Source of the DNA: JBHIBR01 sp046759145 [NCBI: Nitrospinota bacterium]
Lineage (GTDB): Bacteria > UBA8248
Length of the DNA stretch: 5,947 bases
Reading direction: 5' to 3'
NCBI GenBank assembly: GCA_046759145.1
Contig: JBHIBR010000128.1
Location: 1 to 5,947 of the forward strand
Below the pieces are notes generated by a model that saw nothing but the letters and a program-made list of their open reading frames with translations, did no database searches and was not told where the DNA came from. A program made the translations under genes and the position numbers. Below are positions 1 to 3,917 of this stretch, in pieces (positions within the stretch are counted from its first letter, which is position 1; the number at the start of each line of letters is the position of its first letter).

Positions 1-835
1 CCGCCCCCGCCACCACCAGCAGCGAGCCGGCCCAGACCGCCCGGCTCGCCCGCTCGGTCCTGCCCCGGAACAGGGGGCTCATGGCCGCCACGAAGAGGGG
101 ACTCGCGCTCATGATGGGGATCACCACCGTCTGATCCCCCCAGGCCAGAGCGGTGAACGCTGTTACATACCCGAGGGTATTGATAGTGCCCGACAGCGCG
201 AAACACAGGAGCGCCCCGCGCTGAGGTCGGCGCGCGGGGAGACCCTCCAGGGCGCCCGCCAGGATGGACGTGAGGAAAAGACTCGTGGAGGTGCTCACCG
301 CGGCCGCCAGCAGCGGCCGGGGCAGGAGGAGAAGACCCTGCTTCATGCAGGTGTAGCCCGCCGCGCCCGAAAAGGCCGACAGGAGCGGGAAGGCCAGGTC
401 CCTCCGCCGCCATCGGCCCGTCGCCTTCTCCAACGGGATGAGGGCCACGCCGCAGACCACCGACACGGTGCCCAGGAGCACGAGGCTCGTCGGCCTCTCC
501 CCCAGCAGGGTAATGGCCAGTGCGGCCGCGAAGAGGGGATAGACGGCATAGACAGCGGCGGTCCGCGGTGCGCCCACCCGCTGGAGCCCCGTGTAGTAGA
601 GGACCCGGGTGGCTGTCGGCACGAAGGTCCCGCCGGCCACGAACCACAGCACGGGCTTCCCCAGCCCTTCGGCCAGCTCTCCGCTCGCCCAGACCAAGGG
701 CCAGAACAAGAGCACGTTGATGGCCGTGACGAGGGTGGCCCCGTGGAGGGCAGAGATGTGGGCCAGGCCGATGCGCGCCAGGAGGACGTTAAACCCCACC
801 AGCGCGGCGGTGGCCGTCGCAAGGAGGAGCGGCAC
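1..835 (-). CDS. EamA/DMT-family permease, C-terminus cut by window edge
   Basis: Inner-membrane permease of the drug/metabolite transporter (EamA, RhaT-like) superfamily. Members move amino acids, sugars or other small metabolites; the substrate cannot be read here. From a GTG at 835 the frame stays open for 278 codons to the left edge, and probably only a few residues are missing. Two EamA repeats are visible. The first, about residues 1-135, has five hydrophobic segments and ends in the usual GER (112-114) followed by a Gly-rich helix ending CGVALI. After a basic linker (RWRRR, 141-145) the second covers about 147-278 and ends in a similar helix (SLLVVAGA). The start is GTG because the only codons between it and an in-frame TAG at 850-848 are four non-start codons; that TAG is the stop of the DUF362 gene, 12 bp upstream. 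No strong Shine-Dalgarno is seen, so translational coupling to the upstream gene is likely (inference). The family call is firm, the start slightly less so. Confidence 0.9.
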   Translation of the reverse strand, partial: MPLLLATATAALVGFNVLLARIGLAHISALHGATLVTAINVLLFWPLVWASGELAEGLGKPVLWFVAGGTFVPTATRVLYYTGLQRVGAPRTAAVYAVYPLFAAALAITLLGERPTSLVLLGTVSVVCGVALIPLEKATGRWRRRDLAFPLLSAFSGAAGYTCMKQGLLLLPRPLLAAAVSTSTSLFLTSILAGALEGLPARRPQRGALLCFALSGTINTLGYVTAFTALAWGDQTVVIPIMSASPLFVAAMSPLFRGRTERASRAVWAGSLLVVAGA

Positions 836-847
836 CCTGGGGCGGAC

Positions 848-1909
848 CTAGCCGAGGCTCACGTGCTGCCGGATGGCGGCCACAAGGTCGGGGAACTCCC
901 GGCTGCCTCCGGATAGGTCCTCGGCCAGGAGCTCCACCTCGTGGGGGCCCCGGGCGCCCAGGCCGAGGGCGATGGCGCGGCGGATCTGGACCTGCTCCCA
1001 CACCCCCTTCGAGCTCACCCTCTCCCACCGGCCGAAGGACTTGATGAGGCCGAGGGCGACCACGTCTGTGGCGATGGGGTCCCCGCTGGCGAGGACCACC
1101 CCGGTCGCCACTCCCTCCCCCGACCAGGGGCCACCCCGCACCATGCTTTGGAGCCCGTCCACGACGAAGAGCTGAGGCCTCACGGCGGCGTGGATCTCCG
1201 CTACGGCCGGCTCCCAGCCCCTCGGACCATAGGCCCAGGGCTTGTTCCTGCCGTGGACGCATCCCACGCTGTTCTTGAGGGCGCAGCTGAAAGAGGCGCT
1301 CCGGTGCGTCTTGATGACGGGGACGCTGATGAGGCGCTCCGCCTCGTGGGCCGCCCGGGCGACATAAAGGGTTGTGGCGTACTCTGCTCCCGGCGGGCGC
1401 ACCTCGACCCACTCCCCCTCATCGAAGGCCACCACCTCCGCTCCCGCATCCCGGGCCACCCTCGCCATCCCCGTCTTCTCCAGGTTAGGCCGCGTGGGAA
1501 GGGAGAGGACGGCGGACATCTCCCCCAGGACAAGGGGGGAGGCGCCCGCCTCCTTCGCCAGGACCATCACCGCCCCCGCCACACGCGGGTCGGTGGTGAC
1601 GGGAGGGGGAGATCCCCAGACGACATTGGGCTTCACCACGGTGCGGGCGCCGGCCAGGTCGAGTTTGTCGATCCCGCCGATGAGCTCCACCGCCCGCCGC
1701 ACCATCCGGGCGACGTCCTCCCCGTGGACGATGGACACGAGGCTTCGGGAGCCGGAACGAAAGGGATTCTCGGCCGGAGGCCGGGGAGGGGCCGGGGAAG
1801 CCTTGGGCGAGAAGAGGATCTGCCAGAGGGTCTCCCGGCACGCCGGCACGGCGATCCCCATCACCGCCAGGCCGGCCAGCGTGAGCAGAGAACGCCGCGT
1901 GAGCTTCAT
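848..1909 (-). CDS. DUF362 protein with Tat-like signal peptide
   Basis: A 353-residue protein of the DUF362 family, whose biochemical role is generally unknown. The N-terminus (MKLTRRSLLTLAGLAVMG) has a twin arginine at 5-6 followed by a hydrophobic stretch and VPAC at 21-24, so it looks like a Tat-exported protein. Cys24 could be a lipidation site, although Pro at -2 is unusual. A Pro-rich linker (about 37-48) follows. The DUF362 core then shows VVKPN (91-95), VIKTH (198-202), LKNSVG (211-216), VVDG (249-252) and GDPIATD (276-282), in the usual family order. Apart from Cys24, Cys209 and Cys217 there are few cysteines and no ferredoxin-type cluster, which some DUF362 relatives have. The ATG at 1909 is chosen over a longer in-frame start because AGGA lies 5 nt upstream (1918-1915) and the signal peptide begins there. 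It is the middle gene of the leftward set. Function stays unknown. Confidence 0.88.
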   Translation of the reverse strand: MKLTRRSLLTLAGLAVMGIAVPACRETLWQILFSPKASPAPPRPPAENPFRSGSRSLVSIVHGEDVARMVRRAVELIGGIDKLDLAGARTVVKPNVVWGSPPPVTTDPRVAGAVMVLAKEAGASPLVLGEMSAVLSLPTRPNLEKTGMARVARDAGAEVVAFDEGEWVEVRPPGAEYATTLYVARAAHEAERLISVPVIKTHRSASFSCALKNSVGCVHGRNKPWAYGPRGWEPAVAEIHAAVRPQLFVVDGLQSMVRGGPWSGEGVATGVVLASGDPIATDVVALGLIKSFGRWERVSSKGVWEQVQIRRAIALGLGARGPHEVELLAEDLSGGSREFPDLVAAIRQHVSLG

Positions 1910-1914
1910 AGAAG

Positions 1915-1918
1915 TCCT
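1915..1918 (-). promoter_or_regulatory. Shine-Dalgarno site of the DUF362 gene
   Basis: AGGA on the minus strand, 5 nt before the ATG at 1909. It decides the start, since the reading frame is open further upstream without a comparable site or signal peptide. Confidence 0.6.
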
Positions 1919-1933
1919 GCCGGACCCACCCCC

Positions 1934-1954
1934 CGCCCCCTCGCGCCGGGGGCG
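1934..1954 (-). other. GC-rich hairpin in the aminotransferase-DUF362 gap
   Basis: Perfect 7-bp inverted repeat: 1934-1940 (CGCCCCC) pairs with 1948-1954 (GGGGGCG) around a 7-nt loop. It lies between the aminotransferase stop and the DUF362 ribosome-binding site. No U-tract follows on the minus strand, so it is not a standard intrinsic terminator. In DNA this GC-rich some such pairing is expected by chance. Confidence 0.35.
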
Positions 1955-1964
1955 ATGGCCGTGC

Positions 1965-1986
1965 GGGAGGCCGAGCGCCGCCTCCC
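1965..1986 (-). other. GC-rich hairpin just after the aminotransferase stop
   Basis: Perfect 7-bp inverted repeat: 1965-1971 (GGGAGGC) pairs with 1980-1986 (GCCTCCC) around an 8-nt loop. On the minus strand it begins 2 nt after the aminotransferase TAG (1991-1989). With no U-run after it, it could be a weak terminator, an RNA-end stabiliser that sets different expression of the two genes, or chance. Confidence 0.4.
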
Positions 1987-1988
1987 CC

Positions 1989-2903
1989 CTATCCCTCCGC
2001 CAGCGCCAGCGCCTGGGCCACGAAGTCGCACTCCACCATCTGGCACCAGGCCTCGGTGAGCCTTCGCGTGATGGGGCCGGGGACCTCCTTCCCAATGGCC
2101 CGACCGTCCAGGCTCGCCACGGGGAGGAGGCTGTAGCCCGTGGAGGTGATGAGGGCCTCCTCGGCGAGGTAGATGTCGAAGGGGGTCAGGTGCTCCTCGG
2201 AGGCGGGGATGCCCAGGCGCGCAGCCAGCTCGAGGACGGTGGCCCGGCTCACCCCGGCGAGGACGTTCTCGAGGGGCGGGGTGAGGAGGCGGCCCGCCCG
2301 GACGACGAAGATGTTGGCGTGGGGGGTCTCGGCCACCCTCCCCCGGATGTCCAGCATGAGAGCCTCCGCCCCCCGGTCGGCCGCCGCCACCTGGAGGTCC
2401 GCCAGGATGTGGTTCATCTTGTTGTTGATCTTCCCTTGCGGGTCGATGCACTCAGGGGGGGTGCGCCGGACCGAAGAGGTGAGGAGGCGGGTTCCCTCGC
2501 GATATTTGTGGGCCCAGCGCTCGGCCGGTAGGGGGAAGTTGAAGATGCTCACGGTGGCGGGGCCGCACTCCTCGATGCTGTAGGAGGGTGGGTTGATGCC
2601 CCGGCTGATCCAGTGGCAGATGCGGTAGTCCCTGCGGGGGTCGAAGAGGGGCCGGTTGCGGTCGAGGAGCTCCAGGGTCTTCTCCTCCATCTCCTCCAGC
2701 GAGAGGCCCGCCTCAATCCGGGTGTAGTGGAGGGAGCGGTAGAGCCGTTCTATGTGCTGGCGGAGCTTGAAGGGCTGGTGGCCGAAGGTGCGCGCCACGT
2801 CGTAGACCGCGTCCCCGAAGATGAACCCCCGGTCGTAAAGCGAGAGCCGCGCGCCACTCTCGGGGAGGAACTCGCCGTTCAGGTAGACCACCATCTCCGC
2901 CAT
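1989..2903 (-). CDS. Class IV PLP-dependent aminotransferase (branched-chain / D-amino-acid type)
   Basis: A 304-residue cytoplasmic fold-type IV aminotransferase, the normal family length. It should swap an amino group between an amino acid and a 2-oxo acid using pyridoxal phosphate. The N-terminal VYLNGEF, then YDRGFIFGDAVYDV (23-36) and HIERLYRS (50-57, Arg53 probably binding the cofactor phosphate) are typical. Lys158 (QGKINNKMN) fits the Schiff-base lysine. Glu192 (VAETPHANIF) fits the residue that contacts the pyridine nitrogen. LTPPLENVLAGVSR (207-220) fits the phosphate-binding turn. INPP at 103-106 resembles branched-chain enzymes, and the Arg-x-His carboxylate trap of Bacillus D-amino-acid transaminase is not seen, but the DRGFIFGDAVYDV segment also resembles that enzyme. 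Substrate is therefore unsettled. The ATG at 2903 is chosen for the AGGAGG-type site 7 nt upstream; another Met lies at residue 4. First gene of the leftward set, downstream of a strong promoter. Confidence 0.92.
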   Translation of the reverse strand: MAEMVVYLNGEFLPESGARLSLYDRGFIFGDAVYDVARTFGHQPFKLRQHIERLYRSLHYTRIEAGLSLEEMEEKTLELLDRNRPLFDPRRDYRICHWISRGINPPSYSIEECGPATVSIFNFPLPAERWAHKYREGTRLLTSSVRRTPPECIDPQGKINNKMNHILADLQVAAADRGAEALMLDIRGRVAETPHANIFVVRAGRLLTPPLENVLAGVSRATVLELAARLGIPASEEHLTPFDIYLAEEALITSTGYSLLPVASLDGRAIGKEVPGPITRRLTEAWCQMVECDFVAQALALAEG

Positions 2904-2910
2904 CGGGGCA

Positions 2911-2919
2911 CTCCTCCTG
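2911..2919 (-). promoter_or_regulatory. Shine-Dalgarno site of the aminotransferase
   Basis: CAGGAGGAG on the minus strand, 7 nt before the ATG at 2903. It supports this start over the long open extension reaching 3197. Confidence 0.75.
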
Positions 2920-2956
2920 CTCTTTGCCGCGGCGCTCGCGCGAGGTGCCCCCCCCT

Positions 2957-2982
2957 TCGGCGCGCCGATGACTCTAGTCGGC
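2957..2982. promoter_or_regulatory. Palindromic sites at the leftward promoter (candidate operator)
   Basis: Two symmetric elements lie side by side. TCGGCGCGCCGA (2957-2968) is a perfect 12-bp palindrome at the predicted start of the leftward transcript. GACT-CT-AGTC (2970-2979) is a short inverted repeat that covers the leftward -10 hexamer (2976-2971). A further pairing joins GCCGA (2964-2968) with TCGGC (2978-2982). A repressor bound here would block the aminotransferase promoter. No known regulator consensus is recognised and no regulator gene is in the window, so the operator role is inference. Confidence 0.35.
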
Positions 2983-2999
2983 CCCCCTCGGGCTGTCAA
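2971..2999 (-). promoter_or_regulatory. Sigma-70-like promoter of the leftward operon
   Basis: On the minus strand a perfect TTGACA -35 (2999-2994), a 17-bp spacer and a TAGAGT -10 (2976-2971, four of six matches to TATAAT). Transcription would start near 2964, giving a leader of about 60 nt before the aminotransferase ATG at 2903. An exact -35 with ideal spacing in DNA this GC-rich is unlikely to be chance. Assumes a housekeeping sigma factor with the usual consensus. Confidence 0.7.
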
Positions 3000-3022
3000 C
3001 CACGGCGCAGGCGGGCGATCCC

Positions 3023-3031
3023 TGCTAGAAT
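3023..3031 (+). promoter_or_regulatory. Extended -10 promoter of the metal-transport operon
   Basis: TGCTAGAAT is an extended -10 (TGn followed by TAGAAT, five of six matches to TATAAT). The region 17 bp upstream (3003-3008) is a poor -35, as is common for extended -10 promoters. The start would be near 3038, leaving a leader of about 40 nt before the ATG at 3079. It lies back to back with the leftward promoter: the two -35 regions are about 3 bp apart. Confidence 0.55.
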
Positions 3032-3039
3032 GCTCGGTG

Positions 3040-3057
3040 GGGGGGAGCCAGCCCCCC
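3040..3057 (+). other. G/C hairpin in the leader of the metal-transport mRNA
   Basis: Six G (3040-3045) can pair with six C (3052-3057) around the loop AGCCAG, just after the predicted start and 13 nt before the ribosome-binding site. It could affect translation or mRNA stability. It is not a recognisable riboswitch and may be a composition effect. Confidence 0.3.
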
Positions 3058-3070
3058 GCTCGGCGAGAGA

Positions 3071-3076
3071 GGAGGT
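3071..3076 (+). promoter_or_regulatory. Shine-Dalgarno site of the VIT1-family gene
   Basis: GGAGGT within GAGAGAGGAGGTT, ending 2 nt before the ATG at 3079. The spacing is shorter than usual, but pairing with the upstream GAGAGAGG register gives a normal distance. It supports 3079 over an in-frame ATG at 2968, which would start upstream of the predicted promoter. Confidence 0.6.
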
Positions 3077-3078
3077 TC

Positions 3079-3906
3079 ATGAGCGAGACCAATCCACCTC
3101 CCCAATCATCCTCCCGCAGCCCGTCGGCGGCCGACCCCTCCCCGGGCCTCTCGGAAGAGGCAGTGCGCCACCCCGAGGCGGCTCGGCTTCGGGCCAAGCG
3201 GGCCTTCTACCGGGAAGAACACATCCACGGCTCGGGCTACACCAAGGAGGTCCTGGGAGGCCTCACCCAGGGTCTGTGGTTCTCCGCGCTCCTGGGCGCC
3301 CTCTGGATGAGCCTTGGCCTTCGACCCCCCCAGGCCGCCTTGGCGCTCCTGGCCGCCTCACTCGGCTACGGACTCCTGGCCGGGCTCGCCGCCGCCCTCG
3401 CCTCGGCCGAGCAGATTCGCTTCTACCGCCGGGAGGTAGCCCGGGAGCGGGAGGAGATCGAGAAGCGCCCCGAGTGGGAGAAGGAGGAGCTTCGCGCCCT
3501 CTATTACGTGAAGGGCCTGCGGGGGGAGCTCCTGGAGAGGACGGTGGAGACGCTCGCCTCGGACCGGGAGACCCTTCTGCGCATCATGATGGAAGAGGAG
3601 CTGGGGATCTTCGCGGCGGACTTCGACCATCCCCTGGTCACCGGGCTCACGGTGGGGGTCGCTTCCGCCATCGGAGCGCTGCCCGGTGCGGCGGTCCTGG
3701 GGCTAGCGGGCAGCCCCGACGTCTGGGCGTTTGCGGCTGCAGGAGCACTTGTGGGGGTCCTCCTGGCAGGGATAGGCGTGGCACAGGCGCGGGTGCTGCG
3801 AGGCGACCCCTTCCGGGCGGCGGCCTCCAACGTAATGGTGGGCCTCCTGAGCGGCGCCACCGCCTACGCGGCGGGAGGGCTCCTCTCGGGCGCCCTGGGC
3901 AGTTAG
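3079..3906 (+). CDS. VIT1/CCC1-family divalent-metal (iron/manganese) transporter-like protein
   Basis: A 275-residue membrane protein of the VIT1/CCC1 family, whose members carry Fe2+ or Mn2+ out of the cytosol by proton exchange. Residues 1-45 are Ser/Pro-rich and probably disordered. Helix 1 (about 56-79) starts KEVLGGLTQGLW, matching the family's xEhhxGLNDGL pattern. Helix 2 is about 87-109. A charged cytoplasmic segment (about 110-183) is rich in Glu (EVAREREEIEKRPEWEKEE) and contains MMEEE (170-174), like the family's metal-binding domain. Helices 3-5 lie near 186-211, 214-236 and 250-272. Oddly, the conserved helix 1 Asp is Gln64, and the helix 2 Met aligns with Ala101. Transport may therefore be altered or the protein may work as a sensor or partner. 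GGAGGT (3071-3076) is close to the ATG, about 2 nt away, but the next Met is inside helix 1, so 3079 is preferred. First gene of a two-gene operon with the ATPase. Confidence 0.85.
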   Translation: MSETNPPPQSSSRSPSAADPSPGLSEEAVRHPEAARLRAKRAFYREEHIHGSGYTKEVLGGLTQGLWFSALLGALWMSLGLRPPQAALALLAASLGYGLLAGLAAALASAEQIRFYRREVAREREEIEKRPEWEKEELRALYYVKGLRGELLERTVETLASDRETLLRIMMEEELGIFAADFDHPLVTGLTVGVASAIGALPGAAVLGLAGSPDVWAFAAAGALVGVLLAGIGVAQARVLRGDPFRAAASNVMVGLLSGATAYAAGGLLSGALGS

Positions 3907-3913
3907 GACGGAG
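3906..3913 (+). promoter_or_regulatory. Shine-Dalgarno site of the P-type ATPase
   Basis: GGACGGAG, whose first base is the last base of the upstream TAG stop, 4 nt before the GTG at 3918. It decides the GTG start, since the frame is open for more than a kilobase upstream, inside the VIT1-type gene. Confidence 0.6.
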
Positions 3914-3917
3914 CCCC

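Noticed and set aside
343-1412. Two minus-strand open frames (343-822 and 789-1412) near the permease
   Set aside because: Both are out of frame with the permease and DUF362 genes. Their products are Ser/Arg/Pro-rich and lack the hydrophobic helices that the GTG-started frame shows.
1910-2095. Longer N-terminus for the DUF362 protein (start at 2095)
   Set aside because: The extension is Arg/Gly-rich, overlaps the 3' end of the aminotransferase gene and would bury the signal peptide. The ATG at 1909 has a well-spaced AGGA.
941-2531. Long plus-strand open frames opposite the DUF362 and aminotransferase genes
   Set aside because: They are mirror frames caused by high GC, rich in Arg/Gly/Pro/His, without hydrophobic cores or motifs, and the opposite strand encodes clear families.
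2950-3060. Runs of C and G in the intergenic region as possible G-quadruplexes
   Set aside because: Only isolated G or C runs are present rather than four regularly spaced tracts; expected in DNA of this composition.
2968-3078. Alternative ATG at 2968 for the VIT1-type gene
   Set aside because: It lies upstream of the extended -10 and inside the divergent promoter region. The added residues look like translated control DNA.
2904-3197. Longer N-terminus for the aminotransferase (start at 3197)
   Set aside because: It would begin upstream of the predicted promoter and overlap the start of the divergent VIT1-type gene. Homology begins at the Met at 2903, which has a strong ribosome-binding site.
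2613-3917. Open frame upstream of and in frame with the ATPase, giving an apparent 1110-residue protein
   Set aside because: The upstream part runs antisense to the aminotransferase and out of frame through the VIT1-type gene. It is low-complexity Arg/Gly/Pro-rich with no domain. The P-type ATPase fold begins normally after the GTG at 3918, with a ribosome-binding site.
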